Positions 36,073 through 42,715 of a stretch of 64,000 nt of DNA are shown here, piece by piece. Position numbers and translations under genes: made by a program. The notes under the pieces were generated by a model. It searched no databases. It was not told the origin of the DNA and saw only the letters and a program-made list of their open reading frames with translations. The stretch's first letter is position 1, and each line of letters starts with the position of its first letter. This DNA comes from Dongia deserti (GTDB lineage Bacteria; Pseudomonadota; Alphaproteobacteria; Dongiales; Dongiaceae), in contig NZ_QORW01000004.1 of assembly GCF_003574735.1 (NCBI RefSeq), positions 62,001-126,000 on the forward strand, given 5' to 3'.

Positions 36073-37913
36073 TGGCGTCCAAGATCGAAGACTATGCATT
36101 GATCGGAGATTGCGAGACCGTCGCCCTGGTGGCGCGCGACGGCTCGATTGACTGGCTGTGCTGGCCACGTTTCGATTCCGGCGCCTGCTTCGCCGCGCTG
36201 CTGGGCACGCCGGACCATGGCCGCTGGTTGATCGCGCCGGCCCAAAGCCCCACCAAGGTCGCACGGGCCTACGTGGAAAACACGCTGGTCTTGGAGACCA
36301 CCTTCGTCACCGACCATGGCGAGGTAACTCTGGTCGACTTCATGCCGCCGCGGGTGGAGGAGGACGACCACGACATCTCCGACCTCGTGCGCCTGGTGGT
36401 CGGAAAGCGCGGCACGGTCGCCATGAAGATGGACCTGGTCCTGCGTTTCGATTACGGCAGCGCGGTACCCTGGGTCGAGAAGCTGCCCGATGGCTCCGGC
36501 ATCAGCGCAGTGGCCGGCCCCGACCGCGTCATCCTGCACGCGCCGGTCGAACTGCGCGGCCACAACAAGCACACGGTTGCGGAGTTTACCGCCAAAGAGG
36601 GCGATGTCATTCCCTTCGTGTTGACACACGAGGCCTCGCATCTGCCACTGCCGGCGGCGATCGACGCCGTGCGATCCCGGGACGAGACAGTACGAACCTG
36701 GCGCACTTGGTCGTCGCATTGCAACTACGGCGGACCGTGGAGCGAGGCCGTGCAGCGCTCGCTTATCACATTGAAAGCCCTCACCTATCGGCCGACCGGC
36801 GGCATCGTCGCCGCGCCCACCACCTCTCTGCCCGAGAAGCTGGGCGGTGTCAGAAACTGGGACTACCGTTACTGCTGGCTGCGCGACGCCACCCTCACCC
36901 TGATCGCGCTGATGCAAACCGGCTACTACGAGGAGGCGCAGGAATGGCGCCGCTGGCTGCTGCGCGCCGTCGCCGGCACGCCGGAGCAGATGCAGATCAT
37001 GTACGGCATCGGCGGCGAACGGCGCCTGCCGGAATGGGAGATCCCGTGGTTGCCCGGCTACGAGAACTCGAAGCCCGTTCGCATCGGCAATGCCGCTGCC
37101 GATCAGCTGCAGCTCGACGTCTATGGCGAGGTGATGGACGCGCTCTATCAGGGCCGCCAGGGCAAGCTGAAGCGCGACAAGACGGCCTGGGGCATGCAGC
37201 TGGCCCTGGTCCGCCACCTGGAGGAGGCATGGCGCCGGCCGGACGAGGGTATCTGGGAGACGCGCGGCGACCCGCAGCATTTCACCTTCTCCAAGGTGAT
37301 GTGCTGGGTCGCATTCGACCGCGCCGTGAAGTCGCTGGAGACCGAGGAGCCGGAGGACGCGCTTTGCAACAAGTGGCGCCGGCTTCGGGATGAGATTCAT
37401 CAGGACGTATGCCGCAACGCCTTCGATCCAGCGCAGAACAGCTTCGTGCAGGCCTACGGCTCGAAACAGCTCGATGCCAGCCTCCTGCTCATGCCGCTCG
37501 TCGGTTTCCTGCCGCACGACGACCCTCGCATGATCGGCACGGTGGCGGCGATCCAGCAGCGCCTGCTCGATGGCGGCTTCGTCCGCCGCTATGACACGGT
37601 GGAGATGGACGACGGCCTGCCGCCGGTGGAAGGCGTCTTCCTCGCCTGCAGCTTCTGGCTGGTGGACAATCTCGTGCTGCAGGGCCGGCGCGATGAGGCA
37701 ACCGAGCTGTTCGAACGGTTGCTGGCATTGCGCAACGACGTCGGGCTCCTGGCGGAGGAGTATGATACCGGCGCGCGCCGCCAGATCGGCAACTTCCCCC
37801 AGGCGTTCTCCCATGTCGCACTGATCAACAGCGCGCTCAACCTTACCCGCACCGAGGGGCCGACGCGCCAGCGCGCCGAGGATGAGCCGCCGAAGGAAAG
37901 CACAGCCGGGTAG
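36072..37913 (+). CDS. glycoside hydrolase family 15 protein (glucoamylase/trehalase-like)
   Basis: A 613-residue cytoplasmic protein with the two-part GH15 layout. An N-terminal beta-sandwich begins MASKIEDYALIGDCETVALV with DGSIDWLCWPRFDSGACFA. An (alpha/alpha)6 barrel follows, with RNWDYRYCWLRDATLTL (first conserved segment), GGERRLPEWEIPWLPGY and the late NFPQAFSHVALI. Glucoamylase or trehalase activity is the known range; no signal peptide is present, so an internal alpha-glucan or trehalose is the likely substrate. It starts on the stop of the sugar dehydrogenase. Confidence 0.9.
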   Translation: MASKIEDYALIGDCETVALVARDGSIDWLCWPRFDSGACFAALLGTPDHGRWLIAPAQSPTKVARAYVENTLVLETTFVTDHGEVTLVDFMPPRVEEDDHDISDLVRLVVGKRGTVAMKMDLVLRFDYGSAVPWVEKLPDGSGISAVAGPDRVILHAPVELRGHNKHTVAEFTAKEGDVIPFVLTHEASHLPLPAAIDAVRSRDETVRTWRTWSSHCNYGGPWSEAVQRSLITLKALTYRPTGGIVAAPTTSLPEKLGGVRNWDYRYCWLRDATLTLIALMQTGYYEEAQEWRRWLLRAVAGTPEQMQIMYGIGGERRLPEWEIPWLPGYENSKPVRIGNAAADQLQLDVYGEVMDALYQGRQGKLKRDKTAWGMQLALVRHLEEAWRRPDEGIWETRGDPQHFTFSKVMCWVAFDRAVKSLETEEPEDALCNKWRRLRDEIHQDVCRNAFDPAQNSFVQAYGSKQLDASLLLMPLVGFLPHDDPRMIGTVAAIQQRLLDGGFVRRYDTVEMDDGLPPVEGVFLACSFWLVDNLVLQGRRDEATELFERLLALRNDVGLLAEEYDTGARRQIGNFPQAFSHVALINSALNLTRTEGPTRQRAEDEPPKESTAG

Positions 37914-37925
37914 AACGGAATATCG

Positions 37926-38426
37926 TTATCCGGGGAGGTCGTCGCTGGCTTCGACGTAGATCTCGGCGACTGCCTCGATACCGCGCTGATCGTCGCGGTC
38001 GAAGCGCGCCGGCAGCGGACTGTCGAGGTCGATGACGCCGAGGATGCGATCGCCTCGCATGAGCGGCACCACAAGCTCCGAGCGAGAGGCGGCGTCGCAG
38101 GCGATGTGGTCGGCAAAAGCGTGCACATCTTCGACCAGCATCGACCGGCGCTGCGCAACCGCTGTGCCGCACACGCCGCGACCGACCGCGATGCGGACGC
38201 AGGCGGGCTTGCCCTGGAACGGCCCCAGGACAAGCTCGGTCGGAGACTTCAGGAAGTAGAAGCCGGCCCAGTTCAGATCGGGGAGCGTCGTGAACAGAAG
38301 CGCCGCGGTGTTCGCGGCATTGGCGATCGCATCGCGCTCGTCGCTGAGGAGGCCGCCGAGTTGCTGTATCAACTCGCGATAGAATGCAGCCTTGTCGTCG
38401 GCCTTGATTGCCTTCGCCTCGAACAC
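37926..38426 (-). CDS. msrC: free methionine-(R)-sulfoxide reductase (GAF-domain)
   Basis: A 166-residue single GAF domain. NWAGFYFLKSPTELVLGPFQ, KPACVRIAVGRGVCGTAV and HIACDAASRSELVVPLM contain the three conserved Cys used in catalysis and resolution by free-methionine-R-sulfoxide reductases; GVIDLDSPLPARFD closes the domain. It repairs oxidised free methionine using thioredoxin. The start is a GTG at 38426 with GAGGA upstream, giving a family-typical length; no suitable ATG exists. Confidence 0.85.
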   Translation of the reverse strand: MFEAKAIKADDKAAFYRELIQQLGGLLSDERDAIANAANTAALLFTTLPDLNWAGFYFLKSPTELVLGPFQGKPACVRIAVGRGVCGTAVAQRRSMLVEDVHAFADHIACDAASRSELVVPLMRGDRILGVIDLDSPLPARFDRDDQRGIEAVAEIYVEASDDLPG

Positions 38427-38491
38427 TGCAATCGTCCTCAGCAGGTTCTCGCCTCGCCGGGACGCGAGATATGCGGTTCCCGGTTGAAGCC

Positions 38492-38977
38492 CTAGAACGG
38501 AATATCGTCGTCCAGGTCGCCGCCGCCGGCGCCGGCTGGGGCGCGGCCCATGCGGCCGGGGCCGCCCGCGTTGGTGTCGCTGAAGCCGCCGGCATCTTCC
38601 TCGGGCCCGGCACCGGCGCTGCCGCCGCGGCCATCGAGCATGGTCAGCTCGCCGCGGAATTTCTGCAGTACCACCTCGGTCGTGTATTTCTCCTGGCCGG
38701 ACTGGTCCGTCCATTTGCGAGTCTGCAGGGCGCCCTCGAGATAGATCTTGCTACCCTTCTTGAGGAACCGCTCGCAGATATCCACAAGGCGGTCGTTGAA
38801 GACCACGACGCGGTGCCATTCCGTGCGCTCGCGCCGCTCCCCGCTGTTCTTGTCGCGCCAGCTTTCCGAGGTTGCCAGGGACAGGTTGGCGACCCGCGTC
38901 CCGTCCTGGGTCGAGCGGATTTCCGGATCGCGGCCCAGATTGCCGACCAGAATGACCTTGTTGACGCTGCCAGCCAT
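38492..38977 (-). CDS. ssb: single-stranded DNA-binding protein
   Basis: A 161-residue SSB. The N-terminal OB-fold starts [20 protein letters not shown] and includes [26 protein letters not shown] and [16 protein letters not shown] Gly-rich linker ends in the protein-interaction tip DLDDDIPF. It coats single-stranded DNA in replication, repair and recombination. ATG 38977 has AGGGAAG upstream; a longer reading to 39022 is not family-like. Confidence 0.97.
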   Translation of the reverse strand: MAGSVNKVILVGNLGRDPEIRSTQDGTRVANLSLATSESWRDKNSGERRERTEWHRVVVFNDRLVDICERFLKKGSKIYLEGALQTRKWTDQSGQEKYTTEVVLQKFRGELTMLDGRGGSAGAGPEEDAGGFSDTNAGGPGRMGRAPAGAGGGDLDDDIPF

Positions 38978-39033
38978 AGCTTCCCTGCCTGTCTCGGATC
39001 GATGAAAGCGCACCTGTAGCATTCCTGGCGCGA

Positions 39034-39048
39034 GAACGCAAAGGCAAC
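39034..39048. promoter_or_regulatory. possible LexA-type box upstream of ssb
   Basis: GAAC-N7-CAAC, one mismatch from the alphaproteobacterial LexA consensus GAAC-N7-GAAC, about 57 bases before the ssb start. In this class ssb and uvrA are commonly SOS-controlled. The match is short and could be chance. Confidence 0.3.
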
Positions 39049-39101
39049 AAGCACGCTTGCCGCCCGCGCACTTGCAGAGGCTTCAGCACCCATTGTCCTT
39101 T

Positions 39102-39926
39102 TCAGAAGGTGATCGACAGGCCGACCTTGACCCCGTCACGGCGGGCAAATGCTTGGAGCATCACCGACTCCCCGAGGGAATCCCGCAAGAATGCTTCGGT
39201 AGCGAAGACGGCCAGGAAGTTTCCCAGCGCTGCGCCTGCCAGCACGTCGGCCGGATGATGCTCGCCCGCTTCGACGCGCGCCCACCCGGTTGTCAGGGCT
39301 AGGCTCGCAAGGCCGGTGTTGGCGGCGATCCGTGCGCCTTGCGACATATCGTAATAGCGCAAGACTTCGGAGGTGAGGCGAGCGCTGGCCGAGGTCAAAC
39401 TGGCGTGGCCCGATACAAAGCTGCCGTCGTCCTGGCCCAGGGGGCGCTCCCGGTCCGATACCTCCTTCAGGAGAGTGGTTGCCCCGATCGTGGTCCCGAC
39501 CGCGGCCGCGCCGACGGCAAAACCCTTGGCTTTTGCGCCCAGCCAGCCGCCGCGTGGTGCCGGCGCACCAAGGCCGGTTCCCGCATAGATCGCCACGCTG
39601 GCATTGCGCAGCCAGTCACTGGCATCGGACGCGGTCCCGCGCGAGCCGAAGAGCGGCGTCTCCTCATTCGCCCAGTCGGCGATCTCGTTGTCGAGGTCGC
39701 CAATCTGCAGCGCAGCGGCGCCGACCGCTGGAGCCCACGTGAACGGGTCCTTTGCGGCGTCCACGGCGGCGCGGCCCAAGCGGTCCCAGCCCGGCGCAAT
39801 CGTGGCGTCCGCGCCCCAGAACGATCGATCGCTCGTCGTCGCGCACGCGCCGAGCCCAAACGCAAGGAGGGCGCACCGGCCAATCCTGCACCACCACCTT
39901 GCCGCTGAAGCCACCGCCTTCGGCAT
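39102..39926 (-). CDS. PAP2-superfamily phosphatase, predicted lipoprotein
   Basis: A 274-residue protein with a lipoprotein signal (RCALLAFGLGAC lipobox). Its C-terminal half carries the three acid-phosphatase motifs: KEVSDRERPLG (K-x6-RP), SGHASLTSASA (PSGH-like) and ARVEAGEHHPADVLAG (SR-x5-H-x3-D). Members dephosphorylate lipid phosphates such as phosphatidic acid or undecaprenyl pyrophosphate. ATG 39926 gives the correct signal peptide, with GGAGG upstream. A transposon has inserted 111 bases upstream of the start, so its promoter may be altered. Confidence 0.85.
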   Translation of the reverse strand: MPKAVASAARWWCRIGRCALLAFGLGACATTSDRSFWGADATIAPGWDRLGRAAVDAAKDPFTWAPAVGAAALQIGDLDNEIADWANEETPLFGSRGTASDASDWLRNASVAIYAGTGLGAPAPRGGWLGAKAKGFAVGAAAVGTTIGATTLLKEVSDRERPLGQDDGSFVSGHASLTSASARLTSEVLRYYDMSQGARIAANTGLASLALTTGWARVEAGEHHPADVLAGAALGNFLAVFATEAFLRDSLGESVMLQAFARRDGVKVGLSITF

Positions 39927-40037
39927 GACAGGCAGTCCTCCACGCAACCGCTGCGTCCCTGCGGGGAAGCGAGTGATTGTATCCCGACCATAGTGCTGGA
40001 CGGGTGCATCTGGTTCCGGTCTCTCCCCCGTCCTGCC

Positions 40038-40045
40038 AGTTTTTG
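40038..40045 (+). repeat. target-site duplication, left copy
   Basis: AGTTTTTG immediately precedes the left inverted repeat and is repeated exactly at 43553-43560 after the right one. An 8-base duplication fits IS1-like transposition. Confidence 0.9.
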
Positions 40046-40064
40046 GGCAGTGTCTCAGTTTGAA
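40046..40064 (+). repeat. left terminal inverted repeat of the transposon
   Basis: GGCAGTGTCTCAGTTTGAA is the exact reverse complement of 43534-43552. Confidence 0.95.
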
Positions 40065-40085
40065 TTTTCCACAACCTTGCCATGC

Positions 40086-40114
40086 TTGACCGGTCACGGA
40101 TGCGTGCCTAGCTT
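40086..40114 (+). promoter_or_regulatory. probable promoter of the KGG-type gene
   Basis: TTGACC (40086-40091), 17-base spacer, TAGCTT (40109-40114). The expected transcription start would fall at or next to the ATG at 40121, suggesting a leaderless or nearly leaderless message. Confidence 0.45.
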
Positions 40115-40120
40115 CAGGGT

Positions 40121-40354
40121 ATGGCAAAGAAACCGAAGCGCCCGCGTGATCCCAGCCAGCTCGCCAAGTTCATTGTGGACTTGGCGACGGGCGAGATCGA
40201 GGACAAGACCGAGGACGGGAAAAACCCGGCTGCGGTCGCTCTTGGTCGCCTAGGGGGCCTTAAGGGCGGCAAGGCCAGGAAGAAGGCGCTGACCAAAGAG
40301 CAGCGCGCGGAGATCGCTAAGAAGGCAGCGGCGGCGCGCTGGAAGAAAGATTAG
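40121..40354 (+). CDS. small basic KGG-type protein (transposon passenger)
   Basis: A 77-residue, strongly basic protein: MAKKPKRPRDPSQLAKFIVD, LATGEIEDKTEDG, then AVALGRLGGLKGGKARKKAL and IAKKAAAARWKK. The GGLKGGKAR and KAAAARW patterns occur in small alphaproteobacterial chromosomal proteins of unknown function, with some resemblance to stress-induced KGG or histone-H1-like repeats. Nucleic-acid binding is likely from charge. First gene inside the left end of the transposon; its stop overlaps the convergent next gene. Confidence 0.7.
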   Translation: MAKKPKRPRDPSQLAKFIVDLATGEIEDKTEDGKNPAAVALGRLGGLKGGKARKKALTKEQRAEIAKKAAAARWKKD

Positions 40355-41148
40355 CTGCCGGATTTTTCGACAGACTTAATTTCGATCTGGTCTTTCTGGC
40401 CATAGGCCATCTGGAACGCCATTGACATCATCTGCAACCACATAACGCGCTCCTGCACGGACCAGTCAGACCCGGCCTTGGGTAGTTTTTGAATCAGCGC
40501 TCCGATCAATGGATCTGGCTTGTCCCCACCATCGTCGCCTCCACCGTTCTTACTGCCAGCATCATCACGCTCTGATCGGGGAGCTTCTCCAATTCCACTC
40601 GGCATGATGAGCCGATCACGACCCATTTCGAAGAAACCAGCCGCCTCGGCTGATCGCTCAAAGGCCTGTCGCGCCCGGTCAGTCTGCTTAGGGGCAACCC
40701 CCATTGATGCCATCTCGCGTTCGAGGGCTGAGGCCGGGGGCAATACCTTGCCGCGATAGTAGTTGTAGAGCTTTTCATAAAGCTCCACGGCCAAGAATGC
40801 CTTGGCCTTGGCTTCACGCTCTTGGGCTGAGTCTAAGACTGCGTGGCCTAGCTGAGTAAGCTTAACGCCACCTCCAGAGCGGTCCGATTCGATCAGATCA
40901 AACATGCGGGCAGTCGCTAGCCGAACTCGATACCCGCTGCTGTTCATGCTTAATCCGAGTTTCGCCGCCAACTGGTCGTGCTGGCAGAGTCCTCCGCCGG
41001 ACGTTTTGTGGACTCCATCGGCGACCTGGATTGCATCCGGCAATGCCATGTATGGGAACTCGATTGAGGACCGTTCCCGCTTGCCGCCGTCCCCGACAAG
41101 TTCCTTTATATCTTCGTCGCGGATTGGCGATGTCGTTGTGTCAGCCAT
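40351..41148 (-). CDS. hypothetical protein with winged-helix-like segment (transposon passenger)
   Basis: A 265-residue protein. The first 110 residues (FPYMALPDAIQVADGVHK, HDQLAAKLGLSMNSSGYRVR, ARMFDLIESDRSGGGVKLTQ, LGHAVLD) look like a helix-turn-helix followed by a beta wing. A helical middle with ELYEKLYNYYRGKVLPP, a Gly/Asp-rich linker and a C-terminal helix (VQERVMWLQMMSMAFQM) follow. No catalytic motif is seen. It has a strong sigma70-like promoter overlapped by repeated CCGCAAACA sites, so it may be a self-regulated DNA-binding protein. It is transcribed away from the tRNA-like unit. Confidence 0.65.
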   Translation of the reverse strand: MADTTTSPIRDEDIKELVGDGGKRERSSIEFPYMALPDAIQVADGVHKTSGGGLCQHDQLAAKLGLSMNSSGYRVRLATARMFDLIESDRSGGGVKLTQLGHAVLDSAQEREAKAKAFLAVELYEKLYNYYRGKVLPPASALEREMASMGVAPKQTDRARQAFERSAEAAGFFEMGRDRLIMPSGIGEAPRSERDDAGSKNGGGDDGGDKPDPLIGALIQKLPKAGSDWSVQERVMWLQMMSMAFQMAYGQKDQIEIKSVEKSGS

Positions 41149-41187
41149 GGATTAACTCCTCTGCGGGCGCGCCACTTTGATGGCTGG

Positions 41188-41216
41188 AACATAAGGAAAA
41201 CCGCAAACATAGTCAA
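41188..41216 (-). promoter_or_regulatory. sigma70-like promoter of the winged-helix passenger gene
   Basis: On the minus strand: TTGACT (41216-41211), 17-base spacer, TATGTT (41193-41188), about 40 bases before the start at 41148. Hexamers are close to consensus. Confidence 0.65.
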
Positions 41217-41252
41217 CTTAGTTTATGCGGACTCCGCAAACACGCCGCATAA
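41201..41252. promoter_or_regulatory. operator array: repeated CCGCAAACA sites and a dyad
   Basis: CCGCAAACA occurs at 41201-41209 and again at 41234-41242, 33 bases apart (about three helical turns). CCGCATAA follows near 41245-41252, and its inverse TTATGCGG precedes. The second site is half of the perfect dyad TGCGGACTCCGCA (41226-41238). The array covers the minus-strand promoter and lies just upstream of the plus-strand promoter, so one protein could control both. Confidence 0.6.
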
Positions 41253-41257
41253 TGCCC

Positions 41258-41287
41258 TTGACGATGCCATTTCACCTGCATTAACTA
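41258..41287 (+). promoter_or_regulatory. sigma70-like promoter of the small-ORF/tRNA-like unit
   Basis: TTGACG (41258-41263), 18-base spacer, TAACTA (41282-41287). The predicted start lies near the foot of the hairpin at 41292. The promoter is divergent from the winged-helix gene's. Confidence 0.6.
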
Positions 41288-41291
41288 ATGC

Positions 41292-41437
41292 AGCCGACGG
41301 CGAGTCGGCTATTCGCGCGCATGGAGGCGACGATGTCGAGGAGGGTAAGAGCCCTGCATGTCCTGCCGAGCGGCATGTGGGGCGATGAAAAACAGCAGGG
41401 CCGCTACCCGGCTCCGTGGAAGGAAAGGTAGCGGCCC
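41292..41437 (+). ncRNA. structured leader RNA with alternative hairpins
   Basis: Three stems are visible. AGCCGAC/GTCGGCT (41292-41298 with 41304-41310) forms a perfect 5' hairpin. GCCCTGC/GCAGGGC (41351-41357 with 41395-41401) and GGGCCGCTACC/GGTAGCGGCCC (41398-41408 with 41427-41437, perfect 11 bp) share bases 41398-41401 and so exclude each other. A 32-codon ORF spans both, so translation could choose between them. This resembles an attenuation or switch arrangement upstream of the tRNA-like gene. Confidence 0.5.
41333..41431 (+). CDS. 32-codon small ORF ahead of the tRNA-like gene
   Basis: ATG at 41333 has GGAGG at 5 bases distance. The peptide is basic at its start (MSRRVRALHVLPSG), with two Trp later (MWGDEKQQG, APWKER), and stops inside the 3' arm of the 11-bp hairpin. 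It could be a leader peptide or a small effector. No relative is known to me. The good RBS and its position between promoter and tRNA-like gene support translation, but such a short frame can be chance. Confidence 0.4.
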   Translation: MSRRVRALHVLPSGMWGDEKQQGRYPAPWKER

Positions 41438-41456
41438 CTAATCGGCACCGGAATTA

Positions 41457-41532
41457 GCGCTTGTAGCTCAACAGGATAGAGCAGGTTCCTACTAAGTCCC
41501 AGATGCCCGTTCGAGTCGGGCCAAGCGCGCCA
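41457..41532 (+). tRNA. tRNA-like gene with encoded CCA and disrupted anticodon stem
   Basis: The 76-base sequence folds as a tRNA: 7-bp acceptor stem GCGCTTG/CAAGCGC, D-stem GCTC/GAGC with GG in a 9-base loop, T-arm GCCCG-TTCGAGT-CGGGC with five perfect pairs, discriminator G and CCA at 41530-41532. The anticodon arm is GGTTC-CTACTAA-GTCCC: only three of five pairs form and the loop would present ACT, an anticodon not normally used by bacteria. The body resembles tRNA-Arg (acceptor end, GGATAGAGC D-arm). It is a non-decoding tRNA relative, a pseudo-tRNA, or an RNA with another role. A terminator follows 8 bases later. Confidence 0.7.
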
Positions 41533-41540
41533 TCCACGGT

Positions 41541-41573
41541 GACCAGGGGAGTATATCCCCTGGTCCTTTTTTT
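41541..41573 (+). terminator. rho-independent terminator after the tRNA-like gene
   Basis: Perfect 10-bp hairpin GACCAGGGGA-GTATA-TCCCCTGGTC followed by C and seven T. It ends the small transcription unit before the transposase gene. Confidence 0.92.
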
Positions 41574-41619
41574 GTGAATCCCCTTGAAAATGCGCGACCG
41601 CTCAAGCATATTGTTCAGT

Positions 41620-42441
41620 ATGAACAGACTGGACATCAGCAAGCGCGCACAGATCATCGGCCTTCTGGTCGAGGGCAACAGCCTCCGCGCCGCTTCCCGC
41701 CTCGCTGATGTTTCAATCAATACTGTGACCAAGCTGCTGGTCGATGTGGGCCGCGCCGCTGCCGAGTATCAGGACAAGACGCTGCGCAAACTGCCCTGCA
41801 ATCGCGTGCAGGTCGATGAGATTTGGTCGTTCGTCTATGCGAAGGCGAAGAACGTTGCTGGCGCCAAGTCCGCTCCTGATAACGCTGGCGACGTGTGGAC
41901 GTGGACCGCGATCTGCGCTGACACGAAGATCGTTCCGACTTGGCACGTCGGCAGCCGCGATGCGGAGTGCGCTTTGACGTTCATGGACGACCTGGCGCGC
42001 CGCCTCACCAATCGCGTGCAGCTCACGTCAGACGGCCACAAGGCCTATCTGGACGCGGTTGACGGCGCTTTCGGCGGCGACATCGACTATTCGATGCTGG
42101 TCAAGATTTACGGCAAGCCATGGGAAGTCGAGAAGCGTTACAGCCCGATGGTCTGCACAGGCGCTCGCAAGCAGCCGATGATTGGTAATCCAGATCCGAA
42201 GCACATTTCGACCAGCTATGTTGAGCGGCAGAACCTCAACATGCGCATGTCGATGCGGCGCTTCACTCGGTTGACCAATGCGTTCTCAAAGAAGATCGAA
42301 AACCACGCGCACGCGATCGCGCTGCACTTCATGTATTACAACTTCGGCCGCATTCATAAGACGCTGCGAATCACTCCAGCGATGGCTGCGGGCGTTGCGC
42401 AACACGTCTGGTCTCTGGAGGAGATTGCCGCCCTCGCTTAA
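41620..42441 (+). CDS. IS1-type transposase
   Basis: A 273-residue DDE-type transposase. The helix-turn-helix is LVEGNSLRAASRLADVSINT. The catalytic core shows VQVDEIWSFVYAK (first acidic residue), a beta-strand WTWTAICADTKIV, LTSDGHKAYLDAV (second Asp) and STSYVERQNLNMRMSMRRFT (Glu), the order of the IS1 transposase domain. Homologous proteins in alphaproteobacteria are usually labelled IS1 family. The ORF opens with a TTG at 41584, but MNRLDISKRAQ at 41620 is the family start. It lies immediately after the terminator of the tRNA-like unit and is intact. Confidence 0.9.
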   Translation: MNRLDISKRAQIIGLLVEGNSLRAASRLADVSINTVTKLLVDVGRAAAEYQDKTLRKLPCNRVQVDEIWSFVYAKAKNVAGAKSAPDNAGDVWTWTAICADTKIVPTWHVGSRDAECALTFMDDLARRLTNRVQLTSDGHKAYLDAVDGAFGGDIDYSMLVKIYGKPWEVEKRYSPMVCTGARKQPMIGNPDPKHISTSYVERQNLNMRMSMRRFTRLTNAFSKKIENHAHAIALHFMYYNFGRIHKTLRITPAMAAGVAQHVWSLEEIAALA

Positions 42442-42445
42442 GAGA

Positions 42446-42715
42446 TCACTCAGCCGCCATCGCCATCGGCCGCCGGACACCGTCTCGCGCCATCAGGTAG
42501 ATATCGATTAGACGAAGGGCTGCATCGTATGATACAGCTTTAGCGAGAATTTCGATTCCGGATGAGGGCCTCACCGCGTCGAATTCGTAGATGAAGTAGC
42601 CGGTGTCATCACCGAGCGACTGGGCGTGGTTCGCCTCAAAGGCATCTATCGAGACCGGCGCGACGCAGACCTCTTTCCCGTCAGGTGTTCTGGCAGAGAA
42701 TAGTAGGTGTTTCAT
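42446..42715 (-). CDS. small hypothetical protein, 89 aa (transposon passenger)
   Basis: Reads MKHLLFSARTPDGKEVCVAP, then ANHAQSLGDDTGYFIYEFD and ILAKAVSYDAALRLIDIYL: an alpha/beta pattern typical of a small soluble protein. GGGGG lies before the ATG. Its start overlaps that of the divergent 260-residue gene by two bases (CATG), so at least one start is probably misplaced. No family recognised; its stop is 5 bases from the transposase stop (convergent). Confidence 0.45.
   Translation of the reverse strand: MKHLLFSARTPDGKEVCVAPVSIDAFEANHAQSLGDDTGYFIYEFDAVRPSSGIEILAKAVSYDAALRLIDIYLMARDGVRRPMAMAAE

Noticed and set aside
35922-37814. 630-codon minus-strand open frame opposite the GH15 gene
   Set aside because: Antisense shadow of a well-supported gene; composition is typical of reverse-frame reading.
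41292-41573. tmRNA or permuted tmRNA
   Set aside because: The tRNA-like part is contiguous and complete, the ORF is upstream with its own RBS, and no tag-like Ala-rich peptide with resume codon is embedded between tRNA halves.
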